This document shows, piece by piece, positions 1-13,400 of a stretch of 64,000 bases of DNA; position 1 is the first letter of the stretch, and the number at the start of each line of letters is the position of its first letter. The translations under genes and the position numbers were made by a program. The stretch lies in assembly GCA_007922195.1 (NCBI GenBank), contig ML682028.1, forward strand, positions 17,141,053-17,205,052, read 5' to 3'. A model generated the notes under the pieces. It was given only the letters and a program-made list of their open reading frames with translations. It made no database searches and was not told the origin of the DNA. This DNA comes from Podocnemis expansa. Lineage: Eukaryota; Chordata; Testudines; Podocnemididae.

Positions 1-449
1 CACCATATTCCTAGCTTCATTTAAGATGACTACCATAATAACAAGGTAAAGGGGGGTAGAAATTAGGTATGCCAGTACCATGGTGTGGCTACTGTAGACA
101 CCTCATTGTGATGGCTTTGCAAAATGGGTTTTGGTGTAAAAGCATTCCTATTTTCTAATAATTCTTGGGTAGACTTGTCAAAAACACTAAAAGGAGGTAA
201 GCACTGAATTTCCATTGATTTTTTTAATGGATATTGGGCACCTAATTGCCTTTGAAAGTCTTCCCCCCAATACTTTGAAAGTGAAATTTTCAAAAGCGCC
301 TAAAAGACTGAAAGTCAACGAGACTCATGCCCCCAAAATAACTGGGATTTATGCTCCTTAATCACTTAGGTGTTTTTCAAAATCCCCACCTACATGTCTA
401 TAGCACCTTCCATAGGCGCCTTCAAAATGTTTGAATGATAAATTCCAGT
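1..449. other. Intergenic DNA with a degraded repeat
   Basis: No gene is supported. The stretch near 285-430 has phrases such as TTTTCAAAAGCGCCTA and CTTAGGTG that recur near 4440-4560, 56840-56950, 61360-61505 and 63130-63315. This suggests an old interspersed repeat shared across the window. Its family is not identified. Confidence 0.4.
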
Positions 450-729
450 CATTTAGCTGTGTCAGTCTAGTTCAGCAAAACAAACAAGGAGTCCTGTGGC
501 ACTTCTAAAGACTAAGCGATTTATTTATCGCATGAGCTTTCATGGGAGAAAATCCCACATTCCACTTGAAACATTTGATAAAGTGGGATTTTCCACATTC
601 CACTTGAAACATTTGATAAAGTGGGATTTTCTCCCATGAAAATTCATGCAATAAATAAATTTGTTAGGCTTTTAAAGTGCCACAGGACTCTTTGTTTGTC
701 TTGCTGAATAAGAAATGATAGCTAAATGA
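450..729. mobile_element. Inverted-arm (foldback) repeat, copy 1, hammerhead decayed
   Basis: The left arm (about 456-575) reads CTAGTTCAGCAAAACAAACA, then a GTGGCACTT block, then GCATGAGCTTTCATGGGAG. The right arm (about 610-710) is its reverse complement, so the copy can fold on itself. The centre holds a tandem duplication of about 36 bp (about 556-630). The hammerhead core present in better copies is broken here: CTGANGA has become TTGATAA. I infer a decayed member of the family described at 42781-43128. Confidence 0.75.
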
Positions 730-3073
730 GAACTCTTCATTCATAGATCTCATACATTGTTGAAACACTTACAAATGAAGCCTTACTACACCAGTAACTA
801 CTGTTGCCTTCAGAGTAAGGACGCATAGCCGTCAAAAGGTTAAGCCCCCAATTTTCAGTGACAGCTTCTAATTTTGCGGAATATTTATTTTTGGAGTAGC
901 CATCTGGAGACGCCAAGAGCCTGACTTTTTCAGATGTGCTGATCATGTAACTGTGGGTGTTAGGCATCTTGAATATCAAACCTCAGAAGAGAGGACCAAG
1001 CCCAACCCCACTAAATTCAGTGGAAGACTCTCATTGACATGAGTGGCTCATGGTCTGAGTCCTCAGTGTCTCATATTAAGGCATCCAAACTTAGGGTAGA
1101 AGTACACAGGGATAAAAGACCTGCAGTGCTGCCATGGTTGATCTGGACCAGGTGACTGAGGCTCACAGAGCTCGGGCTGCGGAGCTAAAAACTGCTACAT
1201 AGACATTTGGGCTGAGCTCTGGGGCCCTTCACCCTTACCGGATCCCAACCATTAACATAGCTGACCCTGGCAACCCACGGGTATTGTTTATCCCTGAGTC
1301 GACAAATTCCTAGAGTCCACATCTGCAAGCCTGCTGACCTGCCCAGGGTCTCTCAAAGTCTGTGGCAAGGCTGGGGGAAAAAACAGATTTCCTGATTTCT
1401 ACTGCAGTGTTGTAACCACAGGAACATCTTCTGCTAGCTAAAAGGCAGAACCTAGGAGAAGACTGAATTGTCACTAATGGCTAAATTCCCCTTTCTGTAA
1501 TTTTCTGTGATGGCCAGGGAACTAATGAAGTCCCAGCTGCTCAGCAGTGGGACACAATGAAGGGAGACTATGCCAACATTGGGGTTCTTCCTTGAGATGT
1601 ACAGTTTGTCATTGGTTAGGTCGATCAAGTTGTTTATGATCCTTTGCGACACACAGCAATACATAGATGACGAATTTCACATTCACAGTGTTCTATGTAA
1701 GATTTGGTAGACATTTAGAAACTATTATGAGACCCAATGAGAATTGATTTCTTCTCCCATGAAGGCTGAGTGCTGGGCTAGTGGAATACAGATTTTCTCT
1801 CTACATGTAAAGAGCAGAAAGCTTTAAGGCCAGATTCACTCCAGTGCAGGGGCCAGACAAAAGGCCTACACGCTTTGAAGGTTTCAGTGGGACTAGTCTG
1901 AGATACTGATGGGGTTTTCTCAAGGAATAAGCCATCAGGCTGGTCCACAGCTGATGTTCATTGTCTTTAATGGGGCAACGACCATTACACTAGTCCGAAC
2001 ACTGCCCCATGCGCCTGAATGCATTTTTAAAGCAAGCAGGCCCAATAGCCCTGTGAACAGCGGTGAATTCACTGTTTGAGACATGTCAGGCCTGAGTCGA
2101 ACCTCACTTGTACAGTTCACCTCAGGAACAGCTCTGCAGAAATCACCGGTTACAATAGCATAAAGCCAGTGTGCCTGTGCTCAGACTCAAGCCTCCCGCA
2201 TGTAAATATACTGTCCAGCTCCCGCCTCAGTTCTATTTTATCTGCCATTTTCCATTTGTACACACTCGCCTTGCAGACACATGAGCTGCCTCTTAAAATC
2301 ACCAACCACTTCAGAGACTATTTGTTCATTTTGAAAAATGGTGTCTCTGAATGTACAATATTAGCCTTAAGCTGCAGCTATCATTTTCTCATATATCAGC
2401 TCATTAAGAATCCAGTTCCTCTTGAAGGAGCTGATTTAGATGATAAGAGACATCAAGTAACAGGCCATGGCAGGAGGGATGTGCATAATACAATACGGTC
2501 TGATTGGACTCAGCTGTCATTTCATCCTGGGGCCTATGCTTTGAAAGAAGTTCAGAATCACTGATCGTTTTCATTGTTCATTTTAAAATATTAGTCTCAC
2601 CCAAGTTCAGGATGTCTTTTTGAAGTGAATATATGATTTTATTCCTGTATTGGTTTATATGTAGCTGTATGCCCAGAACATGTATAGTTCAAATTCAAAC
2701 ACTACTTCCACCAAGGAAATGTGTTTCTAGTTTTGCTGGTGTCAGTTTCTCAGAAATAATTTTCATATAAACTTTCCTCCCAACTTATCCTGCTGTTCTC
2801 TGTCTTGTTTTCAGAAGGAGAAGAATTGGAAACCTTAAAAATGTCAATTTTCTGATTTCCTCCTAGGGCATAACAATCTTTTTTAATAAATAAGTACTAG
2901 TCTTAAGGACAAAAAAAAAAACACTGCAGTCAGATTCATATTTTCCCTGTCTGGGGTTGGTGACGATAGAGAACAAAAGGTTGCTTATGTCTCTCATGAT
3001 AGTAAAGACTTGATGGATTTATACGATTAACGGAGAGGATAGAAATATACAATAGATGCCATTAAAATGGACA
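730..3073. other. Intergenic DNA; possible conserved element near 2280-2560
   Basis: No gene is supported. Part of 1125-1345 resembles a turtle-type MITE with CTACATAGACA-like ends. The 162-codon open frame at 2076-2564 shows no recognisable domain and no splice context, so I treat it as chance. The repeat-free, compositionally even stretch at about 2280-2560 could be a conserved non-coding element, but that is only an impression. Confidence 0.35.
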
Positions 3074-3205
3074 AGTTCCAAAGGGTAACCATCATAGTCT
3101 AGTTCAGCAAAACAAACAAGGAATCCTGTGACACTTTTAAAGGCTAACAAATTTATTTATTGCACGAGCTTTTGTGGGCAAAGTCTGACATCTGATGAAG
3201 TGGGA
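3074..3205 (+). mobile_element. Inverted-arm repeat family, single arm, copy 2
   Basis: The copy starts at GTTCCAAAGGGTAACC, continues with TAGTCTAGTTCAGCAAAAC and a diverged GTGACACTTTTAAAGG block, and ends near CTGATGAAGTGGG. Only one arm is recognisable. The hammerhead parts are not in a foldable order, so this copy should be inactive. Confidence 0.7.
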
Positions 3206-3942
3206 AAGGAGAAAACATGGTCTGAAAAAAAAAAATCTTACAGCATGGAAGGGGAAGATTAATCCTGTGATTGCATTTCAGTGGATCTGGTCAGATTACC
3301 ACAGCAAATCAAACAAGTTATATAGATTCAAACTCAATGTGCCAGAAAGTGGTGAGGCTGAGGGAGGTGAAAATCAGTTAGTAGAGAATAATAAAGGACA
3401 TATATCAGAGTGGTGCTTTCTTTTACCATGATGTTTGCAATGTTTCTTCAACTTTCGAGAAATTCCACAAATATTGTGCTAAATGTCGTTAATGCAGTTG
3501 ACATATATCCAGTTTTAATGGTGCCCATTAGGTAAGTATTCTGTGTAGTTTCAATTGTATGCTAGTTTTTGTACATACTGTTTCCTATATGTCTTTGCAT
3601 CCACTAGAAGGGGAAAGAAGTGGTCTTGTGTCCAAAGCATTAGACTGGGGTTCTGGAGATCTGGGATGAAATGAGAATTTTGCCACTGATTACAGTAAAA
3701 ACAGGCGTTCACACCTGATATGCTGTCCCCAGCTCTGCTACTGACTTCCAGTTGGACATTGGCCAAGTCACTTCACCTCCCTCTAGCTCATTTCCCTCAT
3801 CTATAAAATAGGAGCTAAGATGCATCAGGGTTATAAAAGCAGGATGAGAATGAAAGGTGGAAGGTGCTGCCTAACTGCAATGTACTAAAGTATTTAATTT
3901 TTATATAATGGGAGAAAGAGTGGCTTTACTTGTTAGTGGTTT
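3206..3942. repeat. MIR-like tRNA-derived SINE (about 3615-3880) in intergenic DNA
   Basis: About 3615-3880 has a tRNA-like head, with a GGTTCTGGAGATCTGGG stretch resembling a polymerase III B box. The tail has the MIR pattern GGCCAAGTCACTTCACCTCC followed by CTCATCTATAAAATAGGAG. This is the typical layout of an amniote core-SINE on the plus strand. Nothing else is recognised in the stretch. Confidence 0.65.
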
Positions 3943-4112
3943 TACCGTGTGAGTCTAGTAAAGCAAAAAAAAAAAAAAAAAAAAAAAGCAAGGAGTCTTG
4001 TGGCACTTAAAGACTAACAGATTTATTTATCTCATGAGCTTTTGTGGGAGAAAATCTCTCTTCATCAGACACTTTGAAGAGGGGCGCCACAAGACTCTTG
4101 CTTTTTTTTCCT
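3943..4112. mobile_element. Inverted-arm repeat family, copy 3, with 23-nt poly(A)
   Basis: The left arm contains GTGAGTCTAGTAAAGC, a poly(A) run at about 3965-3987, GTGGCACTTAAAGACTAAC and TCATGAGCTTTTGTGGGAG. A short inverted right arm ends in GCCACAAGACTCTTGC. Read on the minus strand the hammerhead core CTGATGA is kept, but GAAA has become AAAA and helix II is mismatched, so self-cleavage is unlikely. Confidence 0.75.
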
Positions 4113-7100
4113 CAAGAGACTTGTAACCCTTACTCCCTCCCCAGTTGTAGAGCTGTCCCCATACAGTCTGTTCTGTGTGTTTATCTAACAGACTTTATTC
4201 AAAGATGGTTCTACTAAGATTTATAGATTGCTAAGCTAGAAAGGATTATTATAATAGTCATCCTGTCTGACCTGTTGTGCAATGCAAATCACTGATTTCA
4301 CACCATGCTTCCTGCAACTAGCCTAACATGCTTAAGCTCAACCATAAGCTGATTTGGGATTTTTTTAAAGAAAGACATCTGGATAAAATTTTTAAAGTTC
4401 CTAACTGGTTTTCAAAAGTGACTTAGAAGCCCGACTCAGTAAAGTGAGTGGGATTCAGGTTCCACAGTGTCAGGGTTTTTAAAGGGATTTTAGGTGCCTA
4501 AAGATGCAGATAGGCACCTAGTGGGATTTTCTAAAATGCCTAGACATCTAATTCCCAGTGGAACCAAAGAGCATATTACATGGGCATAAAAGCCTTACAG
4601 AAGGACTGTAGCTGGCCTGAGTCAGTGGACTTGGGCTTATGGACTTGGCCAATAGCGCTAAAAATTGTAGTACAAACATCCAGGTTGGTGCTAGAGCCTG
4701 AGCTCTGGGGCCCCGCCACTCCTGCAGGCTCCAGCCTGAGTCTGAACATCTACACAGCAATGTTTTACTCTGCAGTCCAAGACCTTTGAGCCTGCATTAG
4801 CTGACCTGGGCCAGCTATGGGGGGGGGGGTATGCTTTTTTATGAAGGCATACACCTAGAGTACAACTTGAATGCAATGTAATGCCTAGATTAGCAGAATT
4901 CACATTCACAACCCCGGGTTTGTTAACCTTGGGCTTGAGCATCTACACGCCCTTAAAACACTAAATTAGGAATTGTTGAACACAGTCTGGGGCTCTAGCA
5001 TTCATGCTGACTCCAATCACCCATACCCTACCCTTCCTAGTGCCCTCCCTAAAACTGGCTGCTCTAGCCCTATGTTCATGGTCCAGTGAGGAAAAACAAT
5101 TGTCCATCAAATGACTGTTCATTGGACAAAGAAAATCAGCCTGTTGGACTGTGGGACATTTTGGTGAATTCTCTGAGCTCCGGTCCAGTGGGGCTGCATC
5201 TCTACTGCAGATCTTGATCCTTTGGTCCCAGGTTCACTCAGCCTGTGACCCTCCACGCCCATGGAGTCCTGGGGCTGGACCTGGGTTTGCACAATATGAG
5301 CAGAGATCAAAGAGAGTTAGTCTTGAGCCTCAGTTCAAACCCTGGGCTTACACTGCAGCGTAGACACACCCACAGTGCCGAATTTACTTCAGTTAATGCC
5401 TTATAGGCATAGCCATTTTAAAAAATATTACCCTTAAGTTTCATTTAAAGACCCCATGTAATGGTGGTTGTACCACTGCCCTTCATAACCAGTTCCCAAG
5501 TTCAATAACCCTCAGTATTAAACAAGTGCATCTTATTTCCAATCTGAATATTTCTGACTTCACCTTCCAGCACTGGATCTTGTTAAATCCTTTGTCAGTT
5601 TGATTCAAAGTCCATTGGTATCAGACATCTTCTCTTTGTGCAGATCATCTTCGTGGGCATGTACTGATGCACAAATAAGCTTACTGGTATTTTCTCTAAA
5701 ATTGTTTAAAATGCTTTGGAGAGTTCCAATGACAAATTCTTTGATCATGGGCCTAATCATTCTGCAATTGAAATCGGTAGCAAAATTCCAGCTGACATAA
5801 ACTGGAAACAGGATCAGCTCTCATAGAATGGTCTACTTTGTTTTTACTGCTTTCTTTTTGTTACCGGTGACTCCTGAGCTACTGAGGGTTTAGTCACACT
5901 CCCTGCTGAACCTCTGTCTCTTCCTCTTTATTTTTCACTTCTCTAACCTCTCCTTGGTTAGGCAAGCACGGTCCCAGAGCTGACAGTGCATTTTTAAGTG
6001 TTGCTTTTGGACTATCTCGTACCTTATCAGATTGGATGTGATTATTGTATCTAATTGATTGTGCTGCAACTACTTTATATATTCTATCCCACTTTTAGAG
6101 GACACTGAACTATAATTCATCAGAATATTTACTTTTATAGTGATCTGAATGTGTATTTTATGGGAATGCTTTGTGTCCGGTATGTTATACTACCTTGACG
6201 CATGACCTCATGCTCTCTGCTCAGATTTGGAGAGAGTCTTTTAGGGTTTGGTTGCCCTGTGTAATAAGAAACGGGCACAGTTCAGGAAGTGAAAAAGGAA
6301 AGATGACAAAGTTGATTGCAAACTGTATGTAGCAGCAAACTCAGAGCGGAGTGCCTTTCCTTTGTGCTGACATCATTTTTTTTACAAACTAACTAGAAAA
6401 GGGTTTTTAAAAAGTGGGGGGAGGGTTTGCTTTCAGGAGGTCAAAAATTGAAATTGGCAAAGTTCACAAGATTTTGATCAGCCTTGTTAATGAGTGAAAT
6501 AAAAAAATGAAAACACTGCAAAACTCTTGGCAGCCTTTTAAATCCATGATCCTTGGTTCCCTGCTTCTACTTCTAAAAGGCCAACAAGGTCCAGAGTATA
6601 TGCCAACTTCTTCTGGTGTACAGCTTTATATGGAGCTCTGACTGTGTAAAGTCCATCAGTAGCAACCTCCCTATATAGGGGAAGGGGTGACTGTAGGGGG
6701 GCAGAGACCAAAAGGAGAGTCTGAATGTCAGGAGAAATGCCCAAATTGTCTTTTGAGACAGCATTGACCATGAGTAAGAGTGGCAGAATATGGCCTTCAG
6801 GGACCTTACACATCTGACTGAAATCAACTGCAAGAGACAAAAATGAAATCATAACAATAATATAATAAAATCCTCTAAGATAAATGGGGGGCCCTGGAAT
6901 GGCAAGTGAGCAGAAGGGAAAAATCTTGACAGTAAATTGGTTCATGTAGAAGGGTGTCGAAAGGAGCTGTCTTTGATGGACCACTCATGAGACACCTTTT
7001 GATACTTTAGCAAACAAAGGCAGCCAAGTTTTTTTTGTTAGTTTCTGACATATAGCTATGAATCCTAGGGTTTTGTACAGCTGCACATCAGTAACATAGC

Positions 7101-8049
7101 TGAGTGTCTTCCAGATAATATAGATTGACAATGGTGAAGTCTCAAGTAGAGTTCACGGACTCTCTGGCTTTTCTGCCCTTTCAGTTATGGGAAGCTTTAT
7201 TTCAGAGTAGGGCATCTTGTTGATTCTGTACATGCCATTACAGTTATGGTGGGAAAGGTTTTTTTAGATATATTAGAAAGGCTTGGTGGCATTTTATAAA
7301 AGCGGGTAGACTGGATTTCTCTAATACCTTTTCAGAACCTATATTCAGTGATTTACTTGGAGCAATATAGCTAGTAATTGGTGAGCTACTTTGATGAACA
7401 CCTCCCCACCCCCAAGCCATTATGTAAAACTGACACCAAAAAAATGTATTTGATATTCGATAACAATCCATGTTTCTTTTCCATACATCTCTGCACTTCC
7501 AAGTCCCAGCTAAGACTGAAAATAACATTTTTTCATAAGAAAAACTCAGACATATTATTTAAGGAATAAAGGTATTGAATGTTATTGAATTAAGGTATTA
7601 AGGCATGTGAAACTAGCTTCTACCTTTCCAAGTCTCTTGCACACCAGTGACTGAGTCTTTATAAGGACACTTTGCCCCAGGCACCATCATCTGTTCGTGT
7701 GTGTGTGTTTTTCCTAAACAGATAAATTACAGGGTAATTAACATGACACAAATCTTTACAGGTTTTTGTGCTTTTAAAAAAATGTGTTAACAAGGACATT
7801 TCTCCTCATCTGTTTTGCCTTTAGTTATGAATAAGTGAAAGGAAAGGGAGAGATGGCCTTTGGGCTTCTCATTTGTTTTACTAAGAATGGAGATGAAGGC
7901 AAATGTGAGGTGATGCTGTTCAATATGGACCTGTGAACTTAGAAATTTTACTTCACCCAGTTAGGTGATCCAGTGGGTGGCAAGGTGGGTAAAAGAGTGT
8001 TGTTTTTGTGAGTTCTGCTGGAACTTGCATTGGTGGAGAAAGAAACAGG
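4113..8049. other. Intergenic DNA with MITE-like repeats
   Basis: No gene is supported. About 4585-4960 and 5340-5380 resemble turtle-type MITEs (phrases like CACTGCAGCGTAGACACACC). About 4440-4560 resembles the GGTGCCTAAAGATGCAGATA repeat. A homopolymeric G run lies near 4820. The overlapping frames at 6538-6984 have no recognisable domain. The remainder looks like ordinary AT-rich intergenic DNA. Confidence 0.4.
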
Positions 8050-8151
8050 GAAAAAAAAAAGGAGTCATGTGGCACTTTGACTAACAGATTTATTTTTCGC
8101 ATGAGCTTTCGTGGGAGAAAATCCCACTTCGTCAGATGCTTCAAAGATGGG
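8050..8151 (-). mobile_element. Inverted-arm repeat family, single arm with hammerhead, copy 4
   Basis: An oligo(A) run is followed by GGAGTCATGTGGCACTTTGA, CTAACAGATTTATTT and GCATGAGCTTTCGTGGGAG, ending near CTTCAAAGATGGG. It matches one arm of the palindromic copy at 42781-43128. Read on the minus strand it encloses an intact hammerhead motif (8099-8139). Confidence 0.8.
8099..8139 (-). ncRNA. Hammerhead ribozyme motif, apparently intact
   Basis: Read on the minus strand the order is GCAT (stem I), CTGACGA (matches CUGANGA), an extra A, GTGGGA-TTTTC-TCCCAC (six-pair helix II), GAAA, then GCTC with predicted cleavage before ATGC, which pairs with the opening GCAT. Helix III is only the A-GC-U tetramer. 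That cannot close within one molecule but is self-complementary, so activity would be expected as a dimer, as known for minimal hammerheads of Penelope-like elements. An extra A at this site is known from a natural viroid hammerhead. Transcription of this locus is unknown. Confidence 0.75.
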
Positions 8152-9861
8152 TGAACTTACAGAATGGAAAGAAACAGATCCTCCCTAGATACAGGAGCCA
8201 TTTCCCATCGTGCAAAGTTAATCCACCAATAGCTACCACAGAGATAACTCAGTCACTCACCAAGTAGTTGTTCCTATTTTAGCATAATTTTTTATTGCGT
8301 GTTTGTTTTTTAATTTGGCATGTATTGGAATAGAAATATATCATCTTTGGCTTTGGACACTGTTTTGCCTTGTTGCTTCAGGCAACTCACTTCACTCTCC
8401 ATATACCTCTGTTTCCTCGTCAACATACTTGGCCCACCTCGGAGCAGGACTGTAAGGATTAATGTGTATGTATTGAAGTGAGGTGATAGCTAAGCACAAA
8501 GAATTATCACAAAGAGACCATGTGGGCCTTGGTCTAATCCTGATGGCCAATGAGGGAAGTTGGTCCATTTCATTCAGTGGACATTGGATCAAACTCCTGA
8601 CTTATTTTTTAGTCTGCATACAGATGACTCTGTAGGTTTCTTTCCAAGCCAGTCTCAAGATATTATCTCGCCCACTCTGACTCTCTTATACCCTGGGACC
8701 TACCTGACTACATCTATATTGCATGCTACTCTTTGCCATGTACCATCAACCATCTACTATAAAAAGTTAGCACAGTCTCTTAACAGATGCCTACGCCCAT
8801 GTCTATGGAGCACTCGCTCCTATTTGTAGATAGGAAAGGAAAGAGCAGGAATTGAGTGGGGAAAAAAATTACACAAACCTTTTGAAGTGTCTCATTGATC
8901 TCTCTAGCTCCCTAAGAACTTAAGGCCGAGATTCAGAGAGTGACACACACACCTCCCCTTGTGAATGTGTGTTTCACTGGAGTTTCAGCTGTGACAGTAA
9001 AGAAGCCACTGCTTGGCAGGAAGTGGTTAATAATAATTCAAGCTAATGTTGTGCACATCAGGACCAGTACACCCATTTATCACGTTCAGGCTAGCAGCCC
9101 TTTATCTCCACTTTGGGTAAATTAACAAACATAAGGGGAATTTCATAAACATTTCACCCCATTCAGGGGTCTCCTTTGACACAGTAACTCGATAACAATT
9201 ACAGCTCAGTCTTGCTGGTTTTGGAATGGCCCTGCCTTAGAGGTGGCTAAGGTAGCATGCTCATTACTACAAGCCTGTAGCATTCCCAGTATGCATGGTC
9301 ATCTGCAGTGGTTGGTGTGTTGAAGGAAACTGTGGCTTTGCCTCTTCTCCACCCTTTCCTGAATGCTGCAGTGTCTGGATTCCCAGAGGGATGCATAAGA
9401 ATCAATCCTGCTTGCTTTGCAAAAGGTGTTCTCCGCACTTTTTTCCCTACCTAAAGCATTCTGGCAGAACATCCTGCCCAATGTGTTAATGCAGAATTTA
9501 ACACCGTAGATGTCAATGTGCTGATTTGTTAATAAGCCAGTTAAACAGTTCATCCAGCTATGACAAATCAAATCCAAAGGAATGATTTATTTATTTTTTT
9601 TTTTTTACCGATCAGAGTATGTTACTGCCTGTAAAACTGTGTTCTTGGGTTTACAACGGTTAAGCACAATGCAATAAAAATATGATAATAGCCAAATGTG
9701 GTGTGCAGTAAATAAGTGCTACTGCCTAGAGGGGCTTTGCATGTTTTTTTTTCCCATTTGGATCTCATGGGGCTGTCTTTTAGCAAAGGGTTTGATTAGA
9801 TTTATTAAATTCTACACATCAAGGGATCCAACATTTCCTGTTTCTGATCTGCTAGGTGGCA
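8152..9861. other. Intergenic DNA; MIR-like tail near 8360-8460
   Basis: About 8360-8460 has the MIR-type tail (CAGGCAACTCACTTCACTCTCC, then CCTCTGTTTCCTCGTC). No gene is supported elsewhere. The short open frames overlapping both strands at 9250-9580 have no recognisable domain. An A/T homopolymer run lies near 9590-9608. Confidence 0.4.
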
Positions 9862-10475
9862 GTGAAGAAGGCCTGAGGATCTTTCATGACAAATTCTACC
9901 CAGAAGGGAGCAATTCACAAGAACAGCCATACTGGCTCATGCCAGTGGTTCATCCAGCCCAGAATCCTGTCTTCCAACAGAGGCCAATGGCAGGTGCGTC
10001 AGAGAGAAAAAAAAGAAAAGTCACCATCAAGTGATCATCCAGCTGACCATTCCCAACTTCCAGCGAATAGCAATCTCTTTCTATCTGGCAATAGCCATGG
10101 ATAAAGCTAACCTCCATGAACTTCTCTGGTTCTTTTTTAAACCTCATTGAAGTCTTGGTCTGCACAATATCCTCTGGCAAGGAGTTCAACAGGTTGATTG
10201 TACACTGGGTAAAGAAGTGCTTCCTTTTGTTCATTTTAAACCTGCTGCCTATTTATTTCATTTGGTGTTCCATAGCTTTTGTGTTATGAGAAGCAAATAA
10301 CGCTTCCTTTTTTACTTTCTCTACAGAAGTCATGATTTATAGACCTCTCTCATAGTAGTGTCCCTTCCAAGGTGAAAAGCCCCATTCTTACTAATCTCTC
10401 CTCCTGATCATTTTAGTTGCTCTTTTCTATACGATTTCCAATTTCAATATATCTTTTTTGTTTTGAGGGATCAGC
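9862..10475 (-). mobile_element. CR1-type LINE 3' fragment
   Basis: Read on the plus strand this is the reverse complement of a turtle-type CR1 3' region. It includes AGCCCAGAATCCTGTCTTCC, CCTCTGGCAAGGAGTTCAAC, GAAGTGCTTCCTTTTGTTC and TAAACCTGCTGCC. The phrase order matches the chicken CR1 3' region (GAAGAAGTGTTTCC, then the AACCTGAACC-like stretch). No open reverse transcriptase frame remains, so this is a dead, truncated copy. Confidence 0.75.
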
Positions 10476-13400
10476 TCAAACTAGAACTTTTGTGTTCTAA
10501 ACTGAAGGTTCTGGGTCACATCATCTGCTGGTATAAATCAGCATTGCTTAATTGATTGCAAGGGCCTGGAGTTCATGGACTGGGCTGAGGATCTGGCCAA
10601 ACCCCTTCATAGGTCTTTATGCTTAAAATAAAGGAGAGGTTTGTTGCCTAGCACTACTGTACCAAAGGGAGATATTAAATAGCTATGGTTATGTTTCTCA
10701 TGTGTGAAGGGTCACAGTAAAACTGAACTGTGTGAGAATTAAGAGCTCTTGTTATAAGATTAGGATTAATGGCAAGATGAAGAAAATTAAACAAACAGGG
10801 ATTTTAGGGAGCCTGCTTCATGTGAAAATCAGCTACAGCAAAGTCTTGTCAAATACAGAGCACTTACTGAAAAATGCGTCTATTTGTTTGTACATATGCT
10901 TCAAAGTGGCCTGATTTCTGTCTCATACAGGAGCCCTTCCCCACTGCCACAAACGGAAAGTCTTAACAAACATCCCATCATAACACATCTTGTCAGCACT
11001 GACTCATGTGGTGGTAGTGGCTAAAGTACAAGCTAGGGCTGCAGATGATGTGAGTTCGATTTCCCTCCCAGCTATAGACTCCTTTCAGCTTTTCCATGCA
11101 TAAAACAGAGGTAATGATGCATACGTGACACACACAGTTGCTTGCTAAGTAAGTTGAGATCCTGTGGAGGGAGAACTTTCTCTTCTCCCAGTGTGCAAAG
11201 CCGTCTTTATGTTCCCTCCAGCTGCTGGTGGATGTCCTGGTGTTGACAGGACATAAGTGAGACAAAGCTGTATGTAATATTATATGCATCTATCTGTATA
11301 GGTTAGTTTGTGCCATGAATGTTCAAAAAGTACTGTCTGTATCTGAGTTGGATTGCAAGTTCTCTGGACAGAAACCACTTCTTCCACTGTGGACCCCAAT
11401 CCTCAGCATCCACTGCAGATTCAGCATGCGCTCAGCTATGTGGTCAGATGTTGTATGCTTTCTTCCTAAACTAAATGAATTGGAAGTCATATTATATGGC
11501 CCCAATTCAAGAATGCATCTCTACTGTGGACAGCACTTAAGCACGTGCTTAAGTCCAATTGACTCTAATGAAGTTCAAGATTTAAAATTAATGTTAAGTA
11601 TGTGCTTAAGGGCTGTACTGAACAGGTACGGACTTAAGTTCTTTTTAACTGGAGACTATGGCAAAGGAAAGTCATTTTTCCCTATTTTTGCAAACAGAAT
11701 TGTGTTTTTATAGAAATTCATGACACCATGATTTGAGGATTCTCAGTAGATCTGTTCTCAGGCTAGAAGTGTCCACTGATCATTAATAATTTGGATCAGT
11801 TGTCTTTGCACTCATTCATTCCCAAAGACTAAGAAAATATTTTTCTTTTTGTGAGGATATTTGTGTTCCCCATAGAAGTTCTTCTGGTGTCCTTTGTATT
11901 ATTTTCAGAAAGTTCAACAATCGACTAAAAGACAAATAAAAAAAAAAAACAAGTGAAAACATTGGGATTGAAAGGTACCATAATGTGAATTTTTGTTGAG
12001 TTCAATTACTATTTTAATTCAAGTTTCTTATATTCCTGGCCATATAGAGGTTTTTCTAAAGAATTCCTGTTTTTTTTATGTCCAGTATCTTCCTTGCTTT
12101 ACATTTAGACAGACTATTTGGGATCTGTCAAGATGATAAAATGTGTATTATGGTGACCAAATGAAAGATATGAAAGAAAAACTATAACTTTGGAAGAAAG
12201 CAACGTGCTTTTCTTCAGCACAGGATTTCCTCCATGGAGGCATCATCACAGACTGTCAGAAGCTGGGCAAATGTCCAAAGGTTAGAGACAAGGCCAAAAC
12301 CTATAATTTCTACATTACACAGGGCCATTTCTGTCTCTGAGATTTTAAATACTGTCTCACCACAGCTGTGAAATTCAGAACTCTCAGAGTGCAACTGGGA
12401 ACAGCTCTTATTAGTTACCAGTTCCAGATATTTCTTTATCTAAGATCTATACAGAGTCCAGCGATTAGAACTGTTAAAAATGCATTTCAAAACACGTGAC
12501 ATATTCATGAGAAGTCCATATCCAGAAGTTGTCCAAAACATTCCCACAGATAAAATTGGTTTCTTCATTCCTTGCAGAACAAAGTGAGCAGGTCCAACCA
12601 GCAGGGCACAGGCCTGGGAACTAGGCTGTATTATTGTTATGAATTATTGTCACTGTTATGTCAAAAGCTTGAATCTGGAACCCAAGGGATCAGGTACTGT
12701 GCAAACACAAAGAAAGGCCTGAAGTTTGCCGTAATGTGTTTATCCTGGGAGCCATCATGGCAATGATTCCCTAAGGATACGTCTACTCAGCCCGCAGCAG
12801 TGACTGTCCATTCTAGGTTGACAGACTTGGGTTCATGCTGCCACACTAAAAATTGCTGTGTAGATATTGTGGCTCTAGTTCTGAAGGCCAAGGAGGGCAG
12901 GGCAGCAGGCTGCAGAGCCTGAGCTTCAACCGAAAAGGGCTGTTTACACAGCTTTTTTAGCATAGTAGCACCAGACCTGCTACCCTGAGTCAGTCAACCA
13001 GGGTTTGGATGCTCATTGCCACAGGCTGACTATATAGGAATATCCTGAGTGACCTTGAGCAAACTGTCCAGATAATGGTGTAATGAGGGTGTCTGGCGCA
13101 AAGGGACCAAGCCCACACTTGTGCACCCCAGGCACCCCTCCTCCCCACGGCCCAGTTCGGGCTTGGCCCCACCCCGCTATCACACCGTTGCTATACCACT
13201 GCGCCCAGATTTGTAAAACTCCATGGGCAGATGTGGGTGTGCTGCACATGCAGGAGCTACAGATGCAAACGGCCCAATGCATGCACTAAAGTCAGGGATC
13301 TGTGATTTTGCACATGCAGCTTTGACTTGCCCATATGCACCACAGGCCTGATGTAAAGTCTACTGAAGTCAGTGAAAAGACTCCTCTTTAGTGGGATTGG

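Noticed and set aside
2076..2564. 162-codon plus-strand frame
   Set aside because: No domain, no CpG island, no splice or promoter context; length is compatible with chance in 64 kb.
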